From Flavobacterium sp. UBA6135 (GTDB taxonomy: Bacteria > Bacteroidota > Bacteroidia > Flavobacteriales > Flavobacteriaceae), in NCBI RefSeq assembly GCF_002428305.1, contig NZ_DIVJ01000047.1, forward strand, positions 1 through 54,942: a stretch of DNA of 54,942 nt, in the 5' to 3' direction. The translations under genes were made by a program, and so were the position numbers. Numbering within the stretch: position 1 is the stretch's first letter; the number at the start of each line of letters is the position of its first letter. Of the stretch, positions 26,286-35,773 are shown one piece after another. The notes below the pieces were generated by a model, which saw nothing but the letters and a program-made list of their open reading frames with translations, was not told the origin of the DNA and did not search any database.

Positions 26286-27596
26286 ATGAAAAATTATTTT
26301 CTTTTACTCTTTCTTTGTTCTTTCTCGCTTTTTGCTCAAGAGCAAGATTCTACACTCGTATTCAAAAAACGAGTACTAGAATCAACTGAAGTTGATTTTT
26401 TAATGAGCTATTATAAACAAGACGGAATTCATTCGGCGGTTTCTGGTGGAAAAGGAATGGAAGAATTAACAGATATTACACCAACTATTGTTGTAGCCGT
26501 TCCACTAAACGACGACGATGTTTTAACGGTGGATATGGGAATTTCTGCCTATTCCTCGGCTTCTTCAGGAAACATAAATCCGTTTGATAGTGCAACTCCC
26601 AGTCCGTGGCAAGCGAGTTCCGGTGCTTCTGCTCAAGATGTTTTAACTACGTTAGTAATCAATTACAGTCATAGTTCCGATGATCGAAATACGATTTGGA
26701 ATGCACACATTTCCGGATCAGTAGAATATGATTATTCTTCCATTGGTTTTGGTGGTGGTTTAACCAAATTATTTAACGATAAAAATACCGAAGTTGGCAT
26801 TGCCGCCAATGTTTATTTAGATACTTGGAAGCCCATTTATCCTAAAGAATTACAAGATTTTGCTGATAATGGAAATACTCTGAATGGTGGAATTTTTGAT
26901 GATTTTTCAATCACAGGAAATACTAATTACAACCCCACCAATTTTGTTTTTCAATCGGAAAAAAATAGAAATTCTTTTGCTCTTTCTTTCAGTTTTTCGC
27001 AAGTGCTGAATAAGAAAACACAATTATCCATTTTTGCAGATATTTTACATCAACAAGGCTTACTTTCAGCACCGTATCAACGGGTTTATTTTGCTGATGT
27101 AAATGACTCATTTATAAACGAATTTCAGCTAGCGGATGATATTGAACGATTACCGGATAGTCGATTTAAATTGCCAATTGGAGCTCGTTTGAATTATTAT
27201 ATCAATGAAAAATTTGTGTTCAGAACCTATTATCGTTTTTATACAGATAATTGGGGAATTAGTTCGCACACGGCAAGTATTGAATTACCTTATAAAATAA
27301 CAGATCGTTTTACCATTTTTCCAATGTATCGTTTTTATACGCAATCTGAATCGAAGTATTTTGCTCCACACGAACAGCATCTTTCAACAGAAAAATATTA
27401 TACATCCGATTATGATTTGTCAACATTTGATGCTCATCAATATGGATTTGGAGTGAATTACACCGATATTTTTACAGCCGCTAAAATCTGGAAATTTGGC
27501 ATAAAAAACATCGATTTCAGATATAATCATTATTCCAGAAGTGATGGATTAGAAGCAAATATTGTATCTTTCGGAATTAAATTTGTAATGCAATAA
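26286..27596 (+). CDS. DUF3570-type outer-membrane barrel
   Basis: The 436-residue protein has a signal peptide (cleaved near LFAQ) and a series of amphipathic strands ending in an aromatic-rich C-terminal strand (IVSFGIKFVMQ), the pattern of an outer-membrane beta-barrel. Its start (VDFLMSYYKQDG, then TPTIVVAVPLNDDDVLTVDMGIS) and SPWQASSGASAQD match DUF3570. The SGAS segment resembles the SGAT motif flavinylated by ApbE but without the usual aspartate three residues before it. It is the last gene of the cassette, 15 bases after the lipoprotein. Confidence 0.85.
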   Translation: MKNYFLLLFLCSFSLFAQEQDSTLVFKKRVLESTEVDFLMSYYKQDGIHSAVSGGKGMEELTDITPTIVVAVPLNDDDVLTVDMGISAYSSASSGNINPFDSATPSPWQASSGASAQDVLTTLVINYSHSSDDRNTIWNAHISGSVEYDYSSIGFGGGLTKLFNDKNTEVGIAANVYLDTWKPIYPKELQDFADNGNTLNGGIFDDFSITGNTNYNPTNFVFQSEKNRNSFALSFSFSQVLNKKTQLSIFADILHQQGLLSAPYQRVYFADVNDSFINEFQLADDIERLPDSRFKLPIGARLNYYINEKFVFRTYYRFYTDNWGISSHTASIELPYKITDRFTIFPMYRFYTQSESKYFAPHEQHLSTEKYYTSDYDLSTFDAHQYGFGVNYTDIFTAAKIWKFGIKNIDFRYNHYSRSDGLEANIVSFGIKFVMQ

Positions 27597-27636
27597 TTGT
27601 GTAACAAATGTTACTAAGAATTAGTAGTTACTTGAT

Positions 27637-27644
27637 TATTTTTG
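27637..27644 (+). promoter_or_regulatory. -7 promoter box of the secreted propeller gene
   Basis: TATTTTTG matches TAnnTTTG, 15 bases before the ATG at 27660. The earlier candidate start at 27642 is a TTG inside this box. Confidence 0.5.
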
Positions 27645-27659
27645 GATAAAATTAACATC

Positions 27660-29258
27660 ATGAAAACCTTTATTTTATCTCTAGTATTCGTTTATTCTCA
27701 ATTGATTTTTTCTCAAAGTGAATTTAATTATACTTTGGAATTGAATCCTGTAACAGTATCAGGATTACCGGGATTGCATTCCTTTGCTTTTGGTCAAGCT
27801 AACGATAAATGGTTAATAATTGGTGGACGATTAGATGGACTTCATGCCAGACAACCATTTAATGCTTTTCCGGCTTCAAACAATAACACTTCTATTTTTG
27901 TAGTTGATAAAGTGACGCTTCAGAGTTGGTCGGTGTCACTCAATTCACTTCCAACAGGAATAAAAGAACAATTACAGTCAACTAATATGAACTTTTATCA
28001 GGATGGATTTAGCTTGTATATCATTGGGGGGTATGCTTTTTCAGCAACGGCTGATGATCATATCTCTTTTGATAAATTTACAGCTGTTGATGTACCTGGA
28101 TTAATAAATGCAATTGTGAGTAATTCTCCTATTACTTCTTATTTTAAACAAATTAGTAGTCCCGTTTTTGCTATTACAGGTGGTCAATTAGGTAAAATTG
28201 GTGATGTGTTTTATTTGGTTGGTGGTCATCGTTTTGATGGTCGATACAATCCCGTTGGGAATCCAACTTTTACTCAAACCTATAGCAATCAAATTCGAAA
28301 ATTTACAGTTGATAATTCAGGGAGTCAACTCAGTTATACTTTGGTTGAGCAAATTACGGATCCCATTCATTTACATCGAAGAGATTATAATTTAGTACCA
28401 CAGGTTTTTCCTAATGGCGAGTTAGGTTATACCATTTCTTCAGGTGTTTTCCAAATCAATCAAGATTTACCTTTTTTGTATCCTGTTGATATTAAGTCAA
28501 CAGGCCATTTTCCTCAAACAGGATTCAATCAATACCTAAGCAATTATCACAGTGGAAAAGTAGGTTTGTATGAAGAAGTGAATAATAAAATGCACAGTTT
28601 ATTTTTTGGAGGGATGAGCCAATATTATTTTAATGGCACCATTTTAATTCAAGATAATCTAGTGCCTTTTGTAAAAACTATTAGTAGAGTTACGCGTCAA
28701 GCAAACGGTAGTTTAAACGAATTTCAGTTGCCTATTGAAATGCCTTTACTAAGTGGTGCTGGAGCAGAATTTATTCCAAATTTAAGTTTACCTCATTATT
28801 CAAACGAAGTGATAAAATTGGATGATATTATTGAGAATGAATTTGTTATTGGTCATTTGGTAGGAGGTATTCATAGTCCTACTCTAAATCCATTTTCTGC
28901 TAATCAATCCAATACAACTTCGGCAAGTCCTACGGTTTATGAAGTTAAATTAATCAAACAAGAATCATTATCCGTTTCTGTTATTACAAACAGTAACCCT
29001 TTTGTAGTTAAAGTTGCTCCAAATCCCATAAAAGGAAGAAAAATTAAAGTAGAATTTTATATCCCATATTCTGGAGATATCAGTTATTTTATAACAACTT
29101 TAGATGGAAAAATTGTGACTGAAGGTGAGGTGGTTGATTTTCAAATAGGTGATAATATCTTTACTTTTCAATTAAACCAAACAATGAAAGAACCTTTTAT
29201 TTTAACTTTCATTTTTGATAATCGATTTTATAGTTCGCACAAAATACTAACACAGTAA
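27660..29258 (+). CDS. T9SS-secreted kelch-like beta-propeller protein
   Basis: The 532-residue product has a signal peptide (cleaved near IFSQ), kelch-like repeats (WLIIGGRLDG, LYIIGGYAF, FYLVGGHRFDG, LFFGGMS, HLVGGIH) and a C-terminal domain from about residue 448. The latter (VKVAPNPIKGRKIKVEFYIP, then LDGKIV) is a type A T9SS sorting domain. It is probably exported through the T9SS and anchored or released at the surface. It lies just after the ApbE cassette but has its own promoter. The ligand is unknown. Confidence 0.83.
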   Translation: MKTFILSLVFVYSQLIFSQSEFNYTLELNPVTVSGLPGLHSFAFGQANDKWLIIGGRLDGLHARQPFNAFPASNNNTSIFVVDKVTLQSWSVSLNSLPTGIKEQLQSTNMNFYQDGFSLYIIGGYAFSATADDHISFDKFTAVDVPGLINAIVSNSPITSYFKQISSPVFAITGGQLGKIGDVFYLVGGHRFDGRYNPVGNPTFTQTYSNQIRKFTVDNSGSQLSYTLVEQITDPIHLHRRDYNLVPQVFPNGELGYTISSGVFQINQDLPFLYPVDIKSTGHFPQTGFNQYLSNYHSGKVGLYEEVNNKMHSLFFGGMSQYYFNGTILIQDNLVPFVKTISRVTRQANGSLNEFQLPIEMPLLSGAGAEFIPNLSLPHYSNEVIKLDDIIENEFVIGHLVGGIHSPTLNPFSANQSNTTSASPTVYEVKLIKQESLSVSVITNSNPFVVKVAPNPIKGRKIKVEFYIPYSGDISYFITTLDGKIVTEGEVVDFQIGDNIFTFQLNQTMKEPFILTFIFDNRFYSSHKILTQ

Positions 29259-29298
29259 TATCTTCATAAAACTATTTCAGTTTTGTGATAATTAGACA

Positions 29299-29961
29299 AT
29301 GAAAATACTTATTGTAGAAGACGAAATTGGAATAGCTTCCTTTTTAAAACAAGGTTTAGAAGAAGAAGGCTATGAAGTGTTGGTTGCTAATGATGGTCAA
29401 TCAGGATTAGAAATGGCAATTAGCCATAAACCCGATTTAATTTTATTAGACTGGATGTTGCCTAAACTCTCTGGGTTAAAGGTTTGTGAATCCTTTAGAA
29501 AAACCAATACTACAACGCCAATTATTTTTTTAACAGCCAAAGATACCGTTCAGGATACTATTGAAGGTTTAAAGGCTGGAGCCAATGATTACATCAAAAA
29601 ACCTTTTAGTTTTGATGAATTGTTAGAACGAATAAAAATTCATTTTAGAGCCACCAAGGAAGTTGATGTTTTGACCTTAGGAAAGATTAAAATTATCCAA
29701 TCAAAACACCAGGTTTTTTCAGAAAATAATGAAATTTCATTGACGCAAAGAGAATACGAACTTTTGATATATTTAATCAAAAACAAAGGAAAAGTATGCA
29801 CTCGAAATCAAATTATTGAAGATGTTTGGGATATTCATTTTGAATATGATACCGGTGTAATTGATGTGTTTATGAATGCTATCAGGAAAAAACTCAATCT
29901 TTCTAAAGAAGATGAAAGTATTAAAACCATTCGAGGTGTTGGTTATATTGCTAATGATTAA
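29299..29961 (+). CDS. OmpR-family response regulator
   Basis: The 220-residue protein has a receiver domain with the acidic pair E7-D8, phospho-acceptor D51 in LILLDWMLP, T in FLTAKD and K in YIKKPF. A winged-helix DNA-binding domain follows (about 125-220), with EYELLIYLIKNKG and TIRGVGYIA. It is followed after 14 bases by a histidine kinase and then by a heavy-metal efflux pump, so it probably senses metal like CusR or CzcR. It may bind the 11-base TAAG repeats at 24553 and 31364. Confidence 0.92.
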   Translation: MKILIVEDEIGIASFLKQGLEEEGYEVLVANDGQSGLEMAISHKPDLILLDWMLPKLSGLKVCESFRKTNTTTPIIFLTAKDTVQDTIEGLKAGANDYIKKPFSFDELLERIKIHFRATKEVDVLTLGKIKIIQSKHQVFSENNEISLTQREYELLIYLIKNKGKVCTRNQIIEDVWDIHFEYDTGVIDVFMNAIRKKLNLSKEDESIKTIRGVGYIAND

Positions 29962-29975
29962 GGTAGTTACAATTT

Positions 29976-31355
29976 ATGCTTAAATTCTCTTTTAGAAATA
30001 GAATTGCTTTTTACTATATTATTAGCACTGCTTTGCTGATAACCATAGTTTTTTTAGTAATTTATCAAATGGTGAGTCTAAGCGTTTACAACCACATTAA
30101 TGATGATATTCAAAATGAAGTTGAAAAACATTTACAAGAAATTGAAATAGATCATAATAACACTTATCTCATTCAAGTAGATGAATGGCGTGAAAGAGAA
30201 CATAATACAGTGGATGTTAACCCTGTATTTGTTCAATTTTTTGATAGCAACAACGAACTAATTGATAAATCACCCAATTTAAAAAAACTCAATTTAAAGC
30301 TTTATCCGGAAAATAGAAAAAACGAATTTATTGATACGTATTTAAACAAAAAACCTATTCGTCAGATTCAGGTTCCGCTTTATGATAATCAAAAAGTAAT
30401 TGGTCATCTCGTCGTAGCTATGTCGTTGGATGATGCTATTATGGTTTTGTCGAATTTGCGAAACATTTTAGCGATTGCATTTCCATTAATTTTAATAAGT
30501 TTATTTCTCATCGCTCGATTTATTGTGGGAAGAAGCATCAAACCAATCAAAACAATTATTGAAACATCTAAACAAATTAGTCGCGAAAACCTAAGTTCGC
30601 GAATAAATTTACCACATAATAAAGACGAATTATTCGTACTTTCAAAAACAATTAATGACTTGTTAGACCGAATTGAAAATGCCGTAGAACGCGAAAAACA
30701 ATTCACATCTGATGCTTCTCATGAATTGCGAACACCTTTGGCTGTAATCAAAGGTACGTTAGAAGTTTTAGTGCGTAAACCTCGCAATCAATCGGAATAT
30801 GAAGAAAAAATCAATTACAGCATCAAAGAAGTAGACCGATTAAATCAATTAGTTGACGAATTATTGTTATTGGCTCGTTTTGAAAATCAAAAACAAAATA
30901 CTAAAAAAGAGCCTGTTTTTCTCAACGCATTGATTTTAGATGTATTAGCTCGATTTTCGCAAAAAATAAATGATAAGAATATTAAAATTGAAAATTCATT
31001 TGCAGATGATTTTACCATTGATTCTGATAATTATTTGGTTTCTATCATCATTAGTAATCTAGTATCCAATGCAATTAAATATTCCAATCCAAATGGTAAA
31101 ATTTCTATTGCTTTATGGAAAGAAAACAACCAAATTATTTGTAAAATTCAAGACAACGGAATTGGTATTTCTTCGGAAGAATTGAACAAAATAGGAAATC
31201 GGTTTTATCGTTCTCAATCCGTTCTTCAAACCAATACAAAAGGCACAGGCTTAGGTTTATCTATCGTAAAACGACTTACTGATTTATTGAATATTGACTT
31301 TAAGATAAACAGTAAATTAAACGTTGAAACTATAGTAGAATTAAGGTTTAACTAA
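29976..31355 (+). CDS. Sensor histidine kinase
   Basis: The 459-residue kinase has two membrane helices (about 11-33 and 163-184) around a periplasmic sensor domain of some 130 residues, a HAMP domain, the phospho-acceptor H249 in SDASHELRTPL, and an ATPase domain with the N box (LVSNAIKYS), G1 (DNGIGIS) and G2 (GTGLGLSIV). It is the partner of the regulator 14 bases upstream. The sensor domain has histidines (EREHNT) that could bind a metal, but the ligand is not evident. Confidence 0.92.
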   Translation: MLKFSFRNRIAFYYIISTALLITIVFLVIYQMVSLSVYNHINDDIQNEVEKHLQEIEIDHNNTYLIQVDEWREREHNTVDVNPVFVQFFDSNNELIDKSPNLKKLNLKLYPENRKNEFIDTYLNKKPIRQIQVPLYDNQKVIGHLVVAMSLDDAIMVLSNLRNILAIAFPLILISLFLIARFIVGRSIKPIKTIIETSKQISRENLSSRINLPHNKDELFVLSKTINDLLDRIENAVEREKQFTSDASHELRTPLAVIKGTLEVLVRKPRNQSEYEEKINYSIKEVDRLNQLVDELLLLARFENQKQNTKKEPVFLNALILDVLARFSQKINDKNIKIENSFADDFTIDSDNYLVSIIISNLVSNAIKYSNPNGKISIALWKENNQIICKIQDNGIGISSEELNKIGNRFYRSQSVLQTNTKGTGLGLSIVKRLTDLLNIDFKINSKLNVETIVELRFN

Positions 31356-31363
31356 TGTATTCC

Positions 31364-31383
31364 TAAGTCAATCTTAAGGCAAT
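31364..31383 (+). promoter_or_regulatory. Direct repeat, candidate response-regulator site 2
   Basis: TAAGTCAAT (31364-31372) and TAAGGCAAT (31375-31383) repeat with an 11-base period in the gap between the kinase and the pump gene. The only -7-like boxes downstream are weak (TAATTTTA), which fits an activated promoter. Confidence 0.5.
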
Positions 31384-31428
31384 TTCTTTATTTTCAGATT
31401 AATTTTACTGAAATTAAAAGTTGCCAAA

Positions 31429-34400
31429 ATGCTTGAGAAAATCATTGCCTTTAGTTTAAAAAATAAACTTATAATCCTTTTGTTTACACTTGGTGTTGTA
31501 GGATTTGGTTTGTTCTCAGTTTTCCAAATTTCAATTGGAGCAGTGCCTGATGTTACTAATAATCAAGTACAAGTAATTACAACGTCTCGAAATCTATCTA
31601 CTCAAGATATCGAACAATATATTACCTATCCTGTAGAAATTGAAATGGCGAATTTGCCTGGTGTAACCGAAATTCGTTCAATTTCTAAATTTGGTTTATC
31701 TGTTGTAACCATAGTTTTTGAGGATGAAATAGGAACGTATTTGCCTAGACAACTGATCGCTGAAAAAATTAAAACCGCTACCGAAAAAATTCCAGAAGGT
31801 TTTGGAACACCGGAAATGGGACCCATTACTACTGGTTTAGGCGAAATTTATCAATATACTTTAGAAGTAAAACCCGAATTCAAAAATCAATATTCGGTTA
31901 CCGATTTGCGAACGATTCAAGATTGGGTCGTAAAAAGACAATTATCCGGTATCAAAGGTGTGGTGGAAATCAATACTTGGGGTGGCTATTTAAAACAATA
32001 TGAAATCGCTATCAATCCATCAAGTTTAAAGGCAATGAATATTTCTACTGCTGCTATTTTTACAGCGTTAGAAAAAAATAATAGCATTGCAGGTGGTTCG
32101 TATATTGAAAAAACCAATCAAAGTTATTTCATTCGTGGCGAAGGAAAAGTAAATTCAATTGAAGATATCGAAAATATTGTCGTTAAAAACGATTCTGGTT
32201 TGCCAATATACATTAAAGACATCGCCAAAGTACAATTTGGTCATGCCAACCGTTTTGGTGCGATTACTGGAAATGGAGAAGGCGAGAAGGTTTTGGGTCA
32301 AGTTATGATGCTAAAAGGGGGCAACTCAAAACAAGTAATTGACGATGTAAAACATAGAGTTACCGAAATTGAAAAAACATTACCAGAAGGCGTTTATATC
32401 AACGGATTTTTAGAACGAAGTGAATTAGTAGGAAAAACAACGTTTACCGTTGCAGAAAACCTTATTTTAGGTTGTTTAATCGTAATTTTTGTGGTGGTTT
32501 TATTACTCGGAAATTGGCGTTCAGGATTGGTTGTGGCTTCCGTAATTCCGCTTTGTTTGTTATTTGCGATTTCATTTATGAATATTTTCGGAATTGATGC
32601 CAATTTAATGAGTTTAGGGGCGATAGATTTTGGAATCATCATCGACGGAGCCGTAATTATAGTCGAGTTCATCGCTTTTCAAATTGCTCATAAATCAAGA
32701 CATTTAGTAGGTTTAACTAAAGAGGAACGTCAGTTAGAAATTGACCAAATTACCTATAAAAGTGCCTCTAAAATGATGAATTCGGCTATTTTTGGTCAGT
32801 TAATCATTCTTATTGTATTTATTCCAATTCTTTCTTTATCGGGTGTGGAAGGAAAAATGTTCAAACCTATGGCAATGACATTTAGTTTTGCTTTAGTTGG
32901 TGCGATGTTATTCTGTTTTACTTACGTTCCTGTTGCGGCTTCATTGTTTTTAAAACCGCAAGAAGAAAACCCAAAATCAATTTCAAATCGTTTAATTAAT
33001 AAATTGAATTCATGGTATTTACCTGTGATTACTTGGGCTTTAGGCAATACTAAAAAAGTACTTTATGGAGCTGTTGGTTTATTGTTTTTAGCTATTGGAT
33101 TGTTTGCAACTATGGGAGGAGAATTTATTCCAACATTAGACGAAGGTGATTTTGTAATTCAACCCGTTCTAAAAACAGGAACATCACTTTCTAAAACCAT
33201 TGAAACTACGACTAAAATTGAAAAAATAATTCTTAAAAATTTCCCAGAAGTTTCTCAAGTAGTCAGTAGAATTGGTGCTGCGGAAGTGCCAACCGATCCA
33301 ATGAGTATGGAAGAAAGTGATATTATCGTAAAATTAAAACCAAAATCAGAATGGGTTTCTGCCGATTCCAAAGATGAATTAGCAGATAAAATAAAAGCGG
33401 CTTTAGAAGAGAAAATTCCAAACATGGAAATCGAATTTACACAACCTATTGAAATGCGTTTCAACGAATTAATTTCAGGTTCTCGTTCCGATGTGGCCAT
33501 TAAAATTTTTGGTGAAGATTTAGATATTTTAGCCAAAAAAGCACACGAAATCGAAAAAGCAATTAAAAATGTGGAAGGTGCATCGGATATTATCATCGAA
33601 AAAACGGAAGGTTTACCTCAAATGTTCGTCCAATACGACCGAAGTAAAATTGCTCGTTATGGCTTAAATATTGCCGATTTAAACGAAATGATTGCTTTAG
33701 GATTCGCTGGAAAAACCGTTGGGAACGTATTTGAAGGTGAAAAACGTTTTGATATGGTCATTCGATTAGATAAAACCAACAGAACCGATATTGAAGACTT
33801 ACGAAATTTATATGTTTCCACTCCAAATGGCGAGCAAATTCCGCTAAGAGAATTAGCGTCTATCGAATATACAGAAGGTCCGGCTAAAATTTCAAGAGAC
33901 AATACCAATCGAAGAATTATTGTGGGAATCAACGTAAGAAACCGTGATTTACAAAGTGTTGTTGATGATGTTCAGCAAATTATTGAAACTAAAATCGATT
34001 TACCAACAGGCTATCGTGTTACTTATGGTGGTCAATTTGAAAACTTACAAAGTGCAAAAGCCCGATTGTTAATTGCCGTGCCAATTGCATTATTTTTGAT
34101 ATTTATCTTGTTGCATTTTGCTTTTGGTTCCATCAAAGAAGCTTTAATGGTGTATTCTGCAATTCCTTTATCAGCAGTTGGTGGTGTGTTATTTTTATGG
34201 ATGCGAGATTTACCATTTAGTATTTCAGCAGGCGTTGGATTTATTGCATTATTCGGAATTGCAGTGCTAAACGGAATCGTACTAATTGAACATTTTAAAG
34301 AATTGAAACACAGTGGCATGAAAGATATGAACGAACTAATTTTAAAAGGAACCACCGATAGACTTCGACCAGTTTTATTAACCGCCGCCGCCGCCGCTTT

Positions 34401-35766
34401 AGGATTTTTACCAATGGCAATTTCATCATCGGCAGGAGCAGAGGTTCAACGCCCGTTAGCTACCGTAGTTATTGGCGGATTGTTCACGGCAACACTCTTA
34501 ACCATGATTGTATTGCCAATTTTATTCAAAGTTTTTGATGAGAAAGAATTCAAAAAACCAAAATTCAAAAAACATGCAAGCGGAACTTATATTTTGATAT
34601 TTTTATTGGGTACAAGCTTTGGTTTTGCACAAGAGAATAATGCTGAATTAGATTCAATTATGTCTAAAGCTTTGCAAAACAATAAATTAGTAAAAGCTGG
34701 GCAATTGCAAATCGACAAAGCAAATGAAACAATAAAAACGGCATATTCTTTTGATAAAACAAGTGTGTATTACAGTTATGACCAAAATAACTTAGCCCTA
34801 AATAACGTACCTTTAAAAGTATTTGGAGTGCAACAATCATTTGCTTTCCCCACGGTTTATGGTGCTCAAAAAAAGGTCTATAAAGCCGAATTAGAAAGTC
34901 AAAAGGCTTCTTTCGAATTGCAGAAAAACAAACTCAAATTGGAAGTTTCAAAAGTATATCATCAAATTGTTTATGTGCAACATCAGGAAAAGTTATATAA
35001 ATATTTAGATAGTTTGTACCAAAATTTCTCTAAAGCAAGCGACCGAAGATTTGAATTAGGCGAAACCAATTACTTGGAAAAAATAACCGCTGAAGCTAAA
35101 TTTAGACAAATTAGAACCAAACTTTCGCAATTAGATAAAGAGAAAAAAGCACAATTAGAAGTATTACAGGCTTTAGTACAATCGGAGGAAAAAATCAGTA
35201 TAAAATCGAATGAAATTAAACCTATCAACAATACATTAAATACTTCAAGTAAAGAACTTTATAGTTCTTATTTAGAAAGTGTTACAAATAAATATAAATC
35301 GAATGAAAAACTCCAAAAGCAGAACTGGCTACCTGATTTAAACATGGAATATTTTCAAGGAAGAAATAGCGGAATTTCGCAATCTTTATATGGATTTCAA
35401 GTAGGTGTTGCTGTTCCAATATTGTTTAATGGGAATGTTGCAAAATCTAAAGTTGCCAAATTAGAAACACAAGCATGGGAACAACAAAAACAACATGAAC
35501 TAATTAAAATAGATGCACATATCAACCAGAAAAACAGTGAATTAGAGCAATATAACCAAGCAATTGATTACTATAATCAATATGGGAAAAAAGTTTCTCA
35601 AGAGATTATTAAAGTAGCCAACATGAGTTACAAACATGGTGAAATTGATTTTTTTCAATTCATACAAAGTTTAGAAAATGCAACCACTATTCAAGTTGAT
35701 TATTTAGATGCCGTAAACCAATACAACAAAACACAATTAGACTTACAATATGTTAATATACAATAA
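31429..35766 (+). CDS. Heavy-metal RND pump fused to TolC-like channel
   Basis: The 1445-residue protein joins two parts of a tripartite pump. Residues 1-1040 are a CusA/CzcA-type RND transporter, with the proton relay segment SLGAIDFGIIIDGAVIIVEF near 395-415 and the conserved FNELISGSRSDVAIKIFGED region. Residues from about 1049 begin with a hydrophobic, signal-like segment (ILIFLLGTSFGFAQ) and continue as a TolC-family outer-membrane channel with long coiled coils. Metal specificity is not clear. The periplasmic adaptor follows seven bases downstream. Such fusions occur in Bacteroidota. Confidence 0.92.
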   Translation: MLEKIIAFSLKNKLIILLFTLGVVGFGLFSVFQISIGAVPDVTNNQVQVITTSRNLSTQDIEQYITYPVEIEMANLPGVTEIRSISKFGLSVVTIVFEDEIGTYLPRQLIAEKIKTATEKIPEGFGTPEMGPITTGLGEIYQYTLEVKPEFKNQYSVTDLRTIQDWVVKRQLSGIKGVVEINTWGGYLKQYEIAINPSSLKAMNISTAAIFTALEKNNSIAGGSYIEKTNQSYFIRGEGKVNSIEDIENIVVKNDSGLPIYIKDIAKVQFGHANRFGAITGNGEGEKVLGQVMMLKGGNSKQVIDDVKHRVTEIEKTLPEGVYINGFLERSELVGKTTFTVAENLILGCLIVIFVVVLLLGNWRSGLVVASVIPLCLLFAISFMNIFGIDANLMSLGAIDFGIIIDGAVIIVEFIAFQIAHKSRHLVGLTKEERQLEIDQITYKSASKMMNSAIFGQLIILIVFIPILSLSGVEGKMFKPMAMTFSFALVGAMLFCFTYVPVAASLFLKPQEENPKSISNRLINKLNSWYLPVITWALGNTKKVLYGAVGLLFLAIGLFATMGGEFIPTLDEGDFVIQPVLKTGTSLSKTIETTTKIEKIILKNFPEVSQVVSRIGAAEVPTDPMSMEESDIIVKLKPKSEWVSADSKDELADKIKAALEEKIPNMEIEFTQPIEMRFNELISGSRSDVAIKIFGEDLDILAKKAHEIEKAIKNVEGASDIIIEKTEGLPQMFVQYDRSKIARYGLNIADLNEMIALGFAGKTVGNVFEGEKRFDMVIRLDKTNRTDIEDLRNLYVSTPNGEQIPLRELASIEYTEGPAKISRDNTNRRIIVGINVRNRDLQSVVDDVQQIIETKIDLPTGYRVTYGGQFENLQSAKARLLIAVPIALFLIFILLHFAFGSIKEALMVYSAIPLSAVGGVLFLWMRDLPFSISAGVGFIALFGIAVLNGIVLIEHFKELKHSGMKDMNELILKGTTDRLRPVLLTAAAAALGFLPMAISSSAGAEVQRPLATVVIGGLFTATLLTMIVLPILFKVFDEKEFKKPKFKKHASGTYILIFLLGTSFGFAQENNAELDSIMSKALQNNKLVKAGQLQIDKANETIKTAYSFDKTSVYYSYDQNNLALNNVPLKVFGVQQSFAFPTVYGAQKKVYKAELESQKASFELQKNKLKLEVSKVYHQIVYVQHQEKLYKYLDSLYQNFSKASDRRFELGETNYLEKITAEAKFRQIRTKLSQLDKEKKAQLEVLQALVQSEEKISIKSNEIKPINNTLNTSSKELYSSYLESVTNKYKSNEKLQKQNWLPDLNMEYFQGRNSGISQSLYGFQVGVAVPILFNGNVAKSKVAKLETQAWEQQKQHELIKIDAHINQKNSELEQYNQAIDYYNQYGKKVSQEIIKVANMSYKHGEIDFFQFIQSLENATTIQVDYLDAVNQYNKTQLDLQYVNIQ

Positions 35767-35773
35767 TTTACAA

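Noticed and set aside
27606..27629. GTAAC-GTTAC and ACTAA-TTAGT inverted repeats before the propeller gene
   Set aside because: Short arms in AT-rich DNA, with no second copy in the window, so chance is likely.
34381..34397. GCC triplet run in the RND pump gene
   Set aside because: It encodes an alanine stretch (TAAAAALGF) in a membrane helix conserved in the family, not a regulatory microsatellite.
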